Source: Astur gentilis
Taxonomy: Eukaryota; Chordata; Aves; Accipitriformes; Accipitridae
Assembly: GCF_929443795.1 (NCBI RefSeq)
Contig: NC_064905.1
Location: 3,318,786-3,382,785 of the forward strand
DNA: 64,000 nucleotides
Direction: 5' to 3'
Numbering within the stretch: the first letter of the stretch is position 1; each line of letters starts with the position of its first letter. The notes under the pieces were generated by a model. The model saw nothing but the letters and a program-made list of their open reading frames with translations. It had not been told where the DNA came from and did not search any database. A program made the translations under genes and the position numbers. Positions 48,674-61,449 of this stretch are shown in pieces.

Positions 48674-51224
48674 GGGGTGCGTAAAGACCTCATACATTTG
48701 GCTGCCATTGCTGCTCCTCAGCTGCTGTGCCAGCGCCCAGCGCCTGCTGTCGCTGAGCTTCAAGCTGTGCCTGGTGTGCGGAGCATGGAACCAGCGCGAT
48801 GCTGCCCCATCACTCTGCAGCCAGCGGTGGGCTTTGCTCCTGCCTGGAGGACCCTTCTTTGCAAATTCACCCAGCCCAGCCTTCTCTCCCCAGCACAGGA
48901 TCTGGGGTGCCCGTCACCATCTAGAGAACATCTCTTCACTGAGTCTGAGGTCTGAGATATCTCGGTTATGATTTGGAGAGGCAGTGGCTGTGCCCTAGGT
49001 CTTGATGGGGGTGATAGTCCCTTTTTCTAGGGTACAGGGTCACTGCTATGTCTTTGGAGGAACCAGCTCCTAGAGGCACCCCAAACCACGAGTGAGACCA
49101 TGGTACTGCTGCAGCTTTGGAGAACTCATTTTTAAAGCTGTTCCCTGAAAAGCAACCTCCACCTTTCTTTACATCTGACATAACTGGTATTTGGTTAAGG
49201 CAGACACCATTTGCACTTTTCTAGATGCTTTCAGTTAAGGAGCTCCATACACTGAGCGTTTTAACGAGTTAACGAATTACGCCTCAGATTGACAGAGTTG
49301 TCCAGGAAATGCTGAGCAGTCCCATTCTGTGATGGAGATCACAGGACAACTCGGCTACATGTTTCCAAACTGCCTTGGGCTCTCTTGTCTCCATACTCTC
49401 TTAAATTGAGAGTAAAACTTTCCCTGCCTTCAAATGAGAGCAAAATTTCAAAGATTTTGGAGGGCTTCCTTGAAAAATTTCAGCCTCAAAGGTAATAAAA
49501 GTAAAATTCAAAATCCAGTCCAAGCAAAACCAGACACTGGTGTGGGATGAAGAGCCTGCCCTGTTAGCATCTCCCTCTGGACATGGCAGTGGTAGCACAG
49601 TGCTTTTTTCCCCTGACAAATTGCCCATCTACCCAGGCTTCTGGCAGAGCTCAAGTATAGATCCTTTGGGATAATTAAGAAAAAAAAAACCTGAAAATTA
49701 TAGGTTACCCAGTTTTGGCTTTTCTTTGATTGCATTTCTGGGTTCCTGTCATTTTATACATTCAATTTTCCTGTGTGTGAGCCTTGCATTGTAACTGGTT
49801 AGATGGTTGTGGAGTGGAGGAAGGAGAGGGGTTCAAAATGCATTAAAAATCTCTGAGAAGACTGCTCTCCTGCTGACCGCACTCAACAGACAACACACGC
49901 CACAACATTCCTTCATTGTTCCGGTAGGATGCTTGGTAAATTGAGCTGTAAATAACTCCATAAACTGTTTACTGCTAAAGTCATGTTTCCAAAAGCAGAG
50001 AGCTTTCACAAGCAAGTGTGTGAAGACGCAGCACAATGTGATGGGGATGGAGATGAAATCAGCCAAGATGCGGGTGTGCACATAGGGCTGGTCCTGCCCT
50101 TCCAGCCATTCAGCCCGGCGCTCATTGGCAGCGGCTTTTGGTTACAATTTAGTGGGTGGTTCATGCTTCGCTAAACCAGGTCCCAATGTGTTGGACTCAG
50201 CCAATCGGGGAACTGCCCTGTGACCCAGCCACCAGCCAATCAGCAGGGCTGGTTTTGAATGTTAAAAAGCTGCTATAAACCAGCCTGGGTAAGTTAGAGG
50301 CCAAGAATGTTTTCCGGAGATAATTATAAAAACTGAGAAGAGAGGAAAAAAGAAAAAGAGAAAATTGGGGATGTGCTGACAGAAAGAAAAACCAGAGCAA
50401 AGTGCTTTCACCCCATGTTTATAAACAAGCCATCCCGCAGCAGTTGATGGGCTTAGTGAAGGCATGGCTTTGGAGTGGGAGAGGAAATCATCTTAGGACT
50501 TTTGGACCACGTGAAAATTTTTTGGAGACAAAGGCTGAAAACAACCAACAAAAACGGCAATAACAAAATCCCTCAGTAGAAGAGATATTTCCTTCATCGT
50601 GGGGGAAGATTCACACGGATGTGACTGAGCGCAATCCCCAAGCTGCTAGTCATCGGACGCTTTATTGCAAATTGTGGTTCTTTCTCATTTAGGCTGGAAA
50701 TTTCTCAATTTGATATCTGTAAAACCAACAACAGAAACCCATCGTGACAATCTGGGCCCACTGACAGTGGTGGGAGATTTGCCATAAATTTCAGCAGCCC
50801 CAAGCTTGTGCCTGTGGTGCAGCTTTACTGATTTCAGCAGCACCTTGGGACTGTCGAGCACGGCAGGAGGCCAGATCCAGTGTGGGGGGTTGTTCTTTAA
50901 TTTGGAGTTTTTTTCTGAAGAAGCAGCACACTCTTCTGTGAGGTACCTGCTAGCACGAGACATTGCCACTCAGCTTTCTGCTAGGCATTTTTATGTAAAT
51001 ACTGCCTACATTTTAAGGCATTTCCAGAGTATAGAAGTATTTCAGTGCATACAAATGATTTAAGAAGACCAGCTTTTACACAGTTTTAGCTGAAACTGCA
51101 ACATGGCAAAAAATATAAATAAAGTAGCCCAAGAACATTGAGTTGTTTTAATTTACTGGGACTCGTTAGACTGGTCTACTTTTTTCACTTGAAATTGGGA
51201 TTCTCCGTGGAGGTGTATGGAGAG

Positions 51225-51310
51225 CGTAGAACTGGACGGGCTTGAAAGGTCGCCCAGCTGAGAGTCCCACTGCCCCCAGCCGAGCGTCAGCTAAATCCCT
51301 TCGTAAAACA
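51225..51310 (-). mobile_element. Degenerate CR1/L3-like 3' end
   Basis: Read on the + strand, TAGAACTGGACGGGCTTGAA, then AGGTCGCCCAGCTGAGAGTC and later CAGCTAAATCCCTT resemble the inverted 3' end of old CR1/L3-type LINEs (AGAACTGGAAGGGACCTNGA followed by AGGTCATCTAGTCCAGTCCC). The element would point toward lower coordinates. Similarity is patchy and I cannot delimit it, so the boundaries are approximate. Confidence 0.35.
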
Positions 51311-54300
51311 CTCAGCAGAGGAGGTGGAAAAAGTAGGTCAAGCTCTGCTCACAAATACACCTCTTACATGTCGCCAATTCTAATGAAATTAGGGAATGAA
51401 TCAGTATTAAAACCTGGGCAAAGGGGATCAAAACTTGGTCAAACTCGCATAGGCAGAGTGAGTCCAGCTGTAACTACTGACTAGTCCGTGTCTAAAAAAG
51501 CTGTAGAAATAAAGTAAAATAGTCCTGTGTGTTCTTAGAGGGAAAAAACAGCAAAAGCCAGGGGAAAAAACAACCGCCTTCATGCAGCATTTGGTGCAGA
51601 CATGGCCCCAGAGCTTCTCCTTGTCTGTATCCCCACCCCCTACTCTTCGCTCCCTCTTTCCAACACTCCAGCTATTTTTTGGTGATTTATTTCACAATCA
51701 AAAGCTGCTTTGCAAGAAAAAATGAAACAACAACCCAAAAAGGTCTCTGACTCATCCAAGCAGGACCCAGTCTAGTTTGGATGCAAACACTGGGAAAACA
51801 GCACGGGGTTAGGGAGCAGCTGCCGGAGGAGCATTTCTGGGATGTCGTTTCAGCCCTGACCAAAGTAACTTCTTCTTTTTCTTTTTTTTTAAAGTACCCT
51901 GACAATTAGTGGTAAAAAGGTCACTAGTAAAAATGAGTTTTGTGGTTTTGCAACTTTGCATTAAAAAAACCACCACACTTCTGGCACCGTGTCCCCTGGT
52001 TGGCAGCCCTTCCGCAGACCGAATTGAATAAGCGTGCAGGCTGAAAAGCCCGTTCAGATCGGTCCCTCTAGGTCAGGGTTTCGTTATGTTAGCAGGGTAT
52101 TTGGGAGTTTGTGTTGCACCTGCCTGCAGTACATCTGGCTGGAGAATTAAAAAAAAGCAGGGGTTTAATGTTCCCTTAGTCCCAGCTTCTCACCCTCTGT
52201 GAGCCCTGGAATATATCATTTACAATTAAAATATAATGAAATCAAATTGTGAGATCATTTCAAAGTTACTGACCCTAGTGTTTAACAGGTTGTGAATGTT
52301 TTCACAAAGGCTGAGGTGGTAGAAATATTTTATTCCATATTCTTTATCCTTCAGAGACCTCAGAGTAATAAACAATTAAGTTGAATTCAAACTAACTGTG
52401 GGTAGCACAAATTCTCTTTTATTGGGTGTCCAATACTTCGCTTTTTTCTTTGCGCTTTTACAGAACTGGGACCCAGGCTTGAGGTGTTATCAGAGATGAT
52501 GAAAGCAACTGAAAATTACAGTTCCACTTAAGGTTTTGCAATGAGAAATGACATCAAATACAGCCTGGAAAGGATCTGATGCTCTCTAACAATCCAGTAT
52601 CTCAAGGACTTCCAAACTGGCATTATTTCAGGCAGGTACATTGGGGGTCAGGTGCCTTGTTAACACATTTAGTACCTATCTGATGCTTCAGTGAGCTTCA
52701 TGGAAGAAGCAACAAGTTGTTGTATGAGGTGTTGAACTTCCAAGCCTAGTTTCTCCTGGGTTTTGTCTTCCTTTTGGTCTCACCACACTTCCCTCTCGTC
52801 TCCATGACATAACCCGGCTGCCTTCCTCTGTAGGACAGCCTCAAGTGTAGTTGCGTCAATGGGGTTTCTCAGTAGGATATTTTTACCAAAAAATAACCAA
52901 TGCCACCGACCAACCTGATCCATCTTTGGACTGGCTCTGGTCTAGAAGTGAAATTATGTTTTCTAAAAAGTTGTTATAGAGATGTAATCCACTTTCTTCC
53001 TAATGGGTGGGATGAATTCGGCAACATTTTGATGGAACTCCAGACACATTGGAAAGCAACAGCAGCAGCATTTTTCTCCTTTAACAAACTAGAATTTCAT
53101 TTCTACACGTTCAAAGAAGGTCATGATGGGATCCGTAGCAAAACAATTGAGTAATATAGGCAAAATCCTGCTGGGTCTGGAATCCAGTTGTCAGAGCGCA
53201 CCGAACTGCTGAAATAAAGGGAGGGTGCAAATGAAAAGCCAGCTGCTGGGATCGGGATCCTCAATGTACCTGGCTTGTTTGCATAAGCTGGGGGGCTGGA
53301 TTTCAGTGAGGATTTCTCTTAGAATAACTAAGGCCCAATTTGCCTCCAAGCCCTTGTCTGAAATGCTTGAGCAAGCCCAAATTTTGTCTATAGTTTTTAT
53401 AATTTATTTGTATCTTTCTAAAACACGGTAATGCGACATGAGTAAACAGTGATGTATTCCTCCTGTAAGCAAAGCATAACACAAACGAAACACCCAGGGT
53501 GCGTGGCCTCCCAGGTACAGCCAGCCCGGGGAGACATGCACGCTCCAGGACGATACGGAGCAGGTGGAGCACGTTGGGTTGGAAACAACTCGAAACACAT
53601 GCTAGGGTCCATCACGTTAACAGGATCTGAATTCATGCCGATAGCTGAGCCATCATGCTTCAGCATCCTCCTTTGGCATCACAGACTGGTGCTGAAATCC
53701 CAGTTTAAGCAGTTTGAGTGAAGCTTATCAAAGGAAACAGCTGGTGGGGCTGTACCCAGTACCAAATAGACGTGGCTTGGCTTGGCCATTTCACCTGTCA
53801 CCTCGGGGGAATTGCTTATGGTGTAGAGTTCGGGGATCAGCACATGAAAAAGTGGAGAAATAATTGGTTTTCTCTCTGGGTGCCGCTCCTGGGGATGAGC
53901 AGATTCCCCCCGGCAGCCTCCCACCCCACCCAGCAGTACCATCAACCAGCAACTTTCAGTGGGGGAATCATTAAAATGTTGAAGCTTGCCCTCACTACCG
54001 TAACTGTGGCAGGATTTACAGTGGCATTTTGGGGGAGACTCATGGTGCTGTGGTCCGTCTGGATGGAAGTGCATCGGGGCAGGTGGGGGCTGGTGCCGGG
54101 GAGAGAGGGGAGCTCAGGTCGGGCTGTCTTCTCCTGCTCCCAGCCTTGGTCGCTTTTGAGATGCACACTGCTCTTCTCTCATCTCTTGGATTCAAATCCA
54201 CCATAATAAATAAAATTCTTCCTGTCTGAAAGATACATTAATTTTGGTGGTCTCAAAAGTAATGAAAATAAATACTTGACTTGGCATGCAGAGCCCTGAC

Positions 54301-57300
54301 TGGAGCGAGGAGCAGAATGTGTGTACTTGGAGTTGTTTTTACAAGAACATAAGCTGTGGAAAAAGCTTGGCTTTTAGCTCACGGGCTCTGTAAGTCTGAA
54401 GAGACATGGAGAGATTTGAGAAGTTCAATCAAACATGCCGAAACATTGTCAAATACAAGTTTTCTGTCTCGTTTTAAATGCTTTGAAAATGGCACATCAA
54501 AGCTTCGCAGGGGGAGGCATGGTCTGAATTCAGGCAGGATGCTCAGGCCAGCCCTGGCACAGCACTGGCTCTGCCAATGGAGAGGTAGCAGGGCTGATCT
54601 GTATTGTTTCAGGCCTTGTTATACCACATATGGGGAAATTGCAACAAAACCAAGATTCACTCAGTAAAAGAGAATCTCAAACCACCATTCATTGTAGCTA
54701 CAGTTGTAAGAGCCTGATCCTGCAGCCCTGGGGCTGAGTCGCTGGGTGCTGGGGCGAGCTTGGAAGCCGCTGTGCTGGGTTGCGCCCGGCATGGCACTGC
54801 TGCAGATCCACGGGAACCACGCTTGGGAGCTGGACGGCCTCCCTGCACTGAAGGCTTATTATTTCAATTAATTTCTTTTTTTTATAAAGGTAATTGGTAT
54901 CCACTAGCTAACAACTTTGTGCTAACCGGTTCTGGCCCCAGCATCATTTCTTCATACGGCAGCAGTAGGAAGGGCTGGGAGAATGGAGATGGTACCCTAA
55001 TAAAGTGAAACATGCTCCCAGCTGGTCGGTATTTGAGTTCATCCTTTTCTTCCCAGGCACGTGGTGGGGTGCCTTGCCTGGTACCCAGGCCTGGGAGGGG
55101 GCTGCCAGCACAGGGGGAATTTGGGGTCCTTGGGACTGCTCCGTGCACAACTCGCAAGGAAAATGTCTCGTTGTGCTCCAGCTACCTGCTCTCCACCGGT
55201 GTTTGCCGGCGCAGAGGAGTTTCTGGTCCTCCTGGGCCAGGCATGTGCATACAGATATGTACAGGTGCATTTACACACGCACGTGTCTCTCGCCCCCATT
55301 GTGCCACACTCAGCCTGTCTGGTGGGGCAGGAGGTGCCTGGGCACTCAAACTTCTCTTCTGCAACTTCAGGGAGTTTGGATGACGGCGTCAGACATTCGA
55401 ATGTGACTCCCACCAGAGGAAGGGAGGAGAAGGAAGGAGACGGCAGTGTTTCTGAAGCAAGCACGCACCAAGGGTGTGCACGGCAGCTAAGTCCCAGGCA
55501 CAGCTGTTACTGCTGCAGCGATCGAGGTTGCTAAAGCTGCCAGTGCAACCACTAATGCATCTGACCCCAGTGAGAGGTGTCGTTAGCACGGAGGATCCCA
55601 GGACAGCTCTTCCAAACACAATGGGGGCAATAGCCCACATCACTGAAAAGCTGAGCCCATCACACAAATGGGCTTTATTGCTATTTAGCATGAAAGTGGT
55701 TTTAGCAGTCATGTTTCTAGAATAAAGCTTATTATTTGAGAATAGATTGTTTGACATTATCTGTGCATATATGCTATTGCAAATCATATCTCTATTATCC
55801 AGAATATAGACGTAAGCTACTGTTAATTTTGGAGCACCTCTGACCTGCTAACAATTATTTTTTCCTTTGTCTAAAAAAGATGTGTGCCTCAGGGTGTGTT
55901 TTTCTTGCTCTGCAAGCTGAATAAGACCTTCTCCCATGGAACATACAAGCAACAGGAATGCATTGATGTGACTGTTTGGTAGTACAGTGAATGATGAAGT
56001 ACAAAACTGTGTTTTAATAAGATTTGTAGAAAATATCTGGCATCTAAATGTCATAGAATGAGAAAGACATTTCAGTCTTGAATTAATAAGTTGCATCACA
56101 AAACTAGCTCTGAGGCAGGCGCAGATATGAATATAAAACAGCATGTGTGTCTTACAAAGAACCCAATATCCTATAAAATGCTACAGCATAAAGATGTTAA
56201 TAAAAAGCACAGCTTATTTCAGATTAAAGTAATAGTCAGTCTCAGGAATACATCCAGAATTTCTTCTCTCTGTTGATAACCAGAATCCTTAAAGGGCATG
56301 TTCTGGGAGGGGAGCCTTGACGAGTGGCACCTACTATTAAAAATAACGTCCAGAATCACTGTCAAGATAAACGAAGGGGAAGGTCCCACTCTTGCAGTGA
56401 GCTGCACGCATGCGAGCTCTGCTGAAGGTCTGCTGATGGTGGGGCTGCCCTCACTGCAGGTTAACGAGAGACACAGCTACAGTTGGGTGGGAGCTGTATA
56501 CAGGGTTCATTTTTTGAGCCCACTGAGTTCCCTTCTCTGGAAAAGCCAGTAGAGACCATGGTAGACTGGAAACAACAGTGGTTCATTCAACATTTCTGGC
56601 AATACTTTCAGCTGTATTTCAATGACTTGTTATTATGATAAACAGCATACATGCCAAGACCTTTCAAGGTGAAGAAGTGCACGCTCAGCATTTCCCAGAA
56701 GCTGCAGCATCACATTTGGATGCAGAGTTCATGTGATTTCATCTTCAGAAGCTGCTTGGTTTCATTATAATGTTGCTTTGTGCTGGTTGTGTTTTGAAAA
56801 GTTGGCTACTGTGGTGGACCCAACCCATGACAGGGTTGAGAAAGGGTCAGTTTAGATACAAAACATCCAGAAAAACCAGCTGCAGGGCTCGGAGCTCACT
56901 GTGTCAGCTCTTTTTAGCACAGGCAGTGCAGCAGTGATGACACAGCATGCTCTTAGCAGAGGGAAAGAGTACTTTCACCAGCAATACAGGCTAAGTCAGT
57001 GGTGTTACTTGTGTAACCATGACCAGCCAACCTGACCAAAGGAAGTGACTGGTGGAGACCATCCCTAAATCAGGCATTCAGGCCTCCATCCAGCACCACC
57101 AAGTGGTAGCCAGGCAGTGTGGTGAAGGACGTTGAGGGAGGACATCGCCTACTGGCAGATGATTTGGTTTGCTTGTGGTGGGTTGTGTCTCCTCTTCACC
57201 TTCTTCCGTCTTACAATGGTTGCCTCCAAATAGTCAAAAATTGTAAACTACTGTAACAAAAAACAAGCAAAAATGGGAAAGCCAGGAAATAAAAAATATA

Positions 57301-57779
57301 TCCATGGTACTAGAGAGGTGTCTAGTTGTCGAACGTGCCAGCAGAGCACCGAAGTACGCACTTAGCTTTGAGGACATAACGAATCGTACCAACTAAGTGG
57401 AGACTACTGATTCAGACACAGAAAACCACAAGGTCATCTCGTCTGGAGTTGATCTAAATGCTCAGCTGGGCACAACTGTTACCCACCCTTCTCCTGTGGG
57501 AGCCAGGCTAGCAAGGGTGATGCTCGCCTCCCCGTTTCCCCTGTTCTCACACTGCCTCCCAGTCTACACGTGACTAAATGGGAGAGGAGCTTTGGAAGTA
57601 TAATTTCAGGCAGGTTAATTCAAGATTTCAACAAAGAATTTAGCCCCAGTGTTCTGGGTCAGATGATACTCATTTTTTGTGTTTAGCTTTGGGAAGGAGA
57701 AGAATTAATCAGGCTGTAAGTACACTGATGCAAAAAAAGCTGAAAAAAAAAATTTAATAAAAGCTACAGCGTTAACAAA
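51311..57779. other. Noncoding stretch with GC-rich open patch
   Basis: About 6.5 kb without a recognised gene. 53,718-54,206 (+, 162 codons) and 55,061-55,534 (+, 157 codons) are the longest frames. Both overlap long frames on the opposite strand and carry no known domain. 55,000-55,530 is GC-rich and therefore stop-poor in several frames. 56,560-57,770 is closed in all frames and shows nothing. A pyrimidine tract at about 51,868-51,894 looks like a splice acceptor without a partner. Confidence 0.5.
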
Positions 57780-57838
57780 TACTGAACTAATGACCTTTGA
57801 TATATGAAGCAAATGCTTCATCCACTAGCCTATACAAG
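57780..57838 (-). repeat. Degenerate tRNA-like (SINE-type) segment
   Basis: On the - strand the sequence reads TATAGGCTAGTGGATGAAGC, then ATTTGCTTCATATATCAAAG and GTCATTAGTTCAGTA. The first part resembles a tRNA acceptor end and A box (TATAGCTCAGNGGTAGAGC), and the last part resembles AAGGTCNNNAGTTCRA of a T arm. Spacing is right for a tRNA. The arms are mismatched and the B box is decayed, so it is a relic. A 7-bp hairpin (ATGAAGC/GCTTCAT) sits inside it and could explain part of the look by chance. Confidence 0.35.
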
Positions 57839-59225
57839 GTTTCATTACCAGCCATGGGAATTTACAGGTGTTAAATTAGCTGCAAGATAGCTCCCATATT
57901 GTTGCCTGACTGTAATAGAACATATTGAAAAAGTTAATAAGGAATTGAGCATAGGGACTGCAAAGTTCAAACAAAACTTACTTGCCAGTTCAGTCTGAGG
58001 TCTTCATCAAGCTAAATTCCAGTACAAGCCACAATTTTATGTGTAATTCTGTTTGTTCCCTTTCCTAAGCCTGAAGGACAGCATCCACCAGAGAAGTACC
58101 TACTGCCGGAGAAACAAAGCCGCAAGAGAGGTGACAGAGAAGGGACCTTGCACTGCTGTAGTCAGATGTAGTATTGACACATCTTCTCTGATGTTTTTTT
58201 AACCTTTTTACTACAATCATCAGCTATGAAAAACATTTTAAATGGGAAACCTGGAGTTCCTTTTCCAAAACTGTTGCCATTAAATAGTTGGGCACCTGTA
58301 GAGATTAAAAATTAACCCAGACTTTCCAGTTAGACAGCTGTAATCAAAACATAGCTAATTGTCTCCATCCATAAATTTTACAGTTATGTATTGAAATCAC
58401 ACACAAAATATATTCCGTGTTATTCACAAATCAAATAGAGACAGTGCACTCGCATCATTGCTTGAAGTCTTTTGGTGCTGTTGGGGCCTTCCATAAATGT
58501 TCTCATGGCTTCCATTGAAGCCACTGGTAACTGCAGGTGTGCAGAATTTCTTTGCCCCATGTCCTATGTACTATGTAGGTTTTTCTGCTGGGAATGGGTT
58601 CTGGCTCGCTGTTAAAGAGTAATTAATTTTCCTCTCTTGGAGATAAAATTATGTTTAAAAAGCACAATGTATTACAACTGGGGGCAGGAAGGAGTGGTGA
58701 AGGGTGGGATGCTACATAAATAGGACTCTGAAATTTCACTATCAATTTTTTTCTTAAAACAAAATTTTGTGTATTCAGAAATCCCTTGGGAACACCAAAC
58801 CCCCAGATTAAATACTCAATTTCATCTAATAATATCAATCATTTAACAGTACCAAGTCTTTCATATACATCTCATATACATTGAAAAACATGGACTGCTG
58901 GTACCATCAGTGGCAGTACAAATTGTAATAAAAAGGGGGGGAGGGGGGCGCAAAAAAACTAGAGGAGGCGTTTCAGAAAGCCTTTTTAAAGCCCCAGTGT
59001 GTTCTCAGAGCATCCCCAGGCCTTTCTGCTACCCAGACCGAAGAGTCACAGCCCAGTTTTCATGGTGGGAGCAGGAGATAAGGAGTCAGCTCATACTTCT
59101 AGATAGATACTTCATATGAGAAAGAATAGTCAAACCAAGAGGCTTTGACTGAATTGAACAGAAGCAAAGAAAACACAGGAAAGGCAGGGTAGGGAGAGCA
59201 GATCCACCTGGTTATTGCTCTGTCC

Positions 59226-59242
59226 TTTTTTTTTTTTTTTTT
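59226..59242. repeat. Poly-T tract, 17 bases
   Basis: An uninterrupted run of T. No retroelement body is recognisable on either side, so it is called a simple homopolymer. Confidence 0.85.
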
Positions 59243-60245
59243 CTGAAATCAATTCTTCTGTTGCTTAGTTTGCGCACAGAGCTTAAATGGCTTCACCACC
59301 AGCAAACACAGTGCACCTCTCCAGTGGAGATGGAGATCCCTCAACTGGGCAGTGGCAATGCAGAGTGGATGACTAAATTAATGAGCAATTACAGCTCTAA
59401 CTTAGGTAGACGAGACCACAAATCAAGGCAAAGGAGCTGGGGTAGGAGGGGAGGGGGCAGCCATGTCCATCTGCTGACATTTGTGTTTGCTGACTTCATA
59501 CATTCTCCTTGGTGCTACAGGGAAGCCACATGTTGTTCTGCAAATATAGTGTTCGTTTTCCATAAACAACAGTCATACAATTTTAAAGCTAAATTAGCCT
59601 GTGTGCATCATGCAATGTCCCCCTGTAAAGAGGCAAAAATGTAACAGATGGGAAAATATAATAAAGTAATTTTATGACAGTTGTAACAAGCCAAGAAACT
59701 ATAAAATGGCAGCAGATAGAAAATAAAATTATAAAATGTATGCATTGTTAGCTCTTTTCACTGGCACAGAGCTGGTTGGTGAAACCTGAAGATAATAACC
59801 AGAAGTCCCAAACCCAGCAGCCTCCGATTGCCCCCCACACACTACTGGCACCCCAGGAGAGACAGCAGAATGCCCCAGCTTTGTGAGGGGTGCAACAAAG
59901 GTAGATAATAACAAACATCCAAGTGCTGTTTGCCCTCAGAGAGCTTCCAAGCATGGAGGAACTGTTCTGCATTTGCTATTTCCTGCTGCTCGGGGTTGCC
60001 TTGCTGACCCCTCTCCTGGTAAATGAAACACCTCTGGCAGCGCAGTGAGTTTGATTAAAAACCAGGAAATATAGGAGGCAAGACGTTTTCAATAATGCCT
60101 TCGAAACTGCGGCCTGATCCAATGGCCCGTAACTCACCAAAGTCAAGGAAGAGATCATGTAAGTAAGAGATGTGCTCTCTCGTCCTTGGTTTGCAATGAA
60201 ATCAGTTTTGGAATGAATCTCAATTGTTTTTCTTAATCTTTCTCC

Positions 60246-60267
60246 TTTTTTTTTTTTTTTTTTTTTT
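60246..60267. repeat. Poly-T tract, 22 bases
   Basis: An uninterrupted run of T followed by AAAC. It could be a slippage-expanded tract or the inverted A-tail of an unrecognisable retrocopy. No adjacent gene-like sequence supports the latter. Confidence 0.85.
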
Positions 60268-61431
60268 AAACAAAAGCTCTATATGATTTTCTCTTACAGT
60301 GTCTCCTGGGGGTTTGCGTTTTCTCTGTTCTTTAGCACTGAATCGCAGTATCTTACATTTATATGGTACCCAAAGGATCCCGAAGCATGCAGAAATTATA
60401 AGCCAAATTTTGCTCTTGGAAGCATGAGCTCAGCTCATACCAAAGTTAATGGGAGGTGAGCACAAACATCTAAAGGGAAGAATTTGCCCTTTCAGACAAA
60501 GAGGAATCGTTTCACCCACCGCTGAAGTGCAGCTGCCTGTGAGGCAAAACATGGCAAATGGTTAAAGGTTCAGACCTAGAAGGTGCTGATCTCTATCAGC
60601 TCTTGAAGACAGCGAGACCTAAGGATAGTCAACACCAGCAGCAGGGTGCTGAGCTGTGCTTCATTTGTCTCGAGGCACTGTCTCATCAATACGCAACTTT
60701 CTTGGCTTTTGCAGGCTAAAAATTAAAGGGCTCTTAAAATTAACTTTCTTTGTTTCTATTTTGAATTGACTTGGACTTTTCAACTTGAAACATTTCATGT
60801 AGGGGCTTTTTAAGGCCAACATTTGCAGAGTGGGAAGCCTGAATAAAGCCCTTTGGCGCTTGTGCAGAAACCATCATGTCGGAGAGCTGCGCTTGTTCCA
60901 CTTGCACGTGTGATGGGAGATTTATTTGTGCATTTAGAAATGATATGTCAGTTCTTGGTGGTGGTGGTTTTTTACTCGAACGACCTTCAGGTGGCACAGA
61001 CAGGTGATTAGAGAGGGAATTTAAGTTTCCTTCACTGGCACTAAACAGGGTCTGACATTAGAGGATGGTGGCTCATGGCACATCAAGCCGGCTGAGGCAC
61101 TCCCTGCCTTTCCTCCACTACCTGATGGCTCAAACGGGTACAGAGACAGATCCCAGGTTCAGATGCAGAGTCCAGCACACCAGGCAGCAAAGTAGAAACT
61201 GCCTTCCTGTGCTCTTGTTTCCCTTCAGTTTTGCTAGCAATGGCTGAATTTCCAACTGTTCTGTCTTGAGTTCTTTTTTGGATAACCCACCCCCAAGATG
61301 CAATCCAGATGCATAGCCAAGTGCCTTAAACCTCTGAACTGACTAAACCAAATTATATAAAATCTTCTGAGTTTGCAAAATTGAGTTGGGAATCTCAAGA
61401 AAACAGGCGTGCTTAGGGGATTTCCAGCGTT

Positions 61432-61449
61432 TCCTCCTCCTCCTCCTCA
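61432..61449. repeat. (CCT)n microsatellite
   Basis: About six clean TCC/CCT units, ending in CTCAG. It gives a polyproline-like run in one frame, which is not a gene. Confidence 0.8.

Larger units (their letters stand above)
46378..51224. other. Noncoding stretch with possible exon and GC-rich patch
   Basis: No gene is proven. A CpG cluster lies at about 46,530-46,592, an exon-like segment at 46,885-46,998 and a GC-richer patch at about 48,500-48,860. An AT-rich quiet stretch at about 47,390-47,700 lacks simple repeats and may be conserved noncoding DNA, which was not testable here. Confidence 0.45.

Noticed and set aside
51868..51894. Long pyrimidine tract ending AAAG as splice acceptor
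   Set aside because: No donor or recognisable exon follows. Simple T/C-rich sequence is a sufficient explanation.
53718..54206. 162-codon + frame with hydrophobic stretches
   Set aside because: A 131-codon frame overlaps on the opposite strand, and no family is recognisable. Likely chance in GC-richer DNA.
55061..55534. 157-codon + frame with several Cys residues
   Set aside because: At least four other long frames cover the same bases, which points to composition, not coding.
57425..57470. AAGGTCATCTCGTCTGGAG, resembling an inverted old CR1/L3 3' block
   Set aside because: The matching stretch is too short and the flanks do not continue the similarity.
60246..60267. Poly-T as the inverted tail of a processed retrocopy
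   Set aside because: No gene-like sequence on the expected side and no flanking direct repeats.
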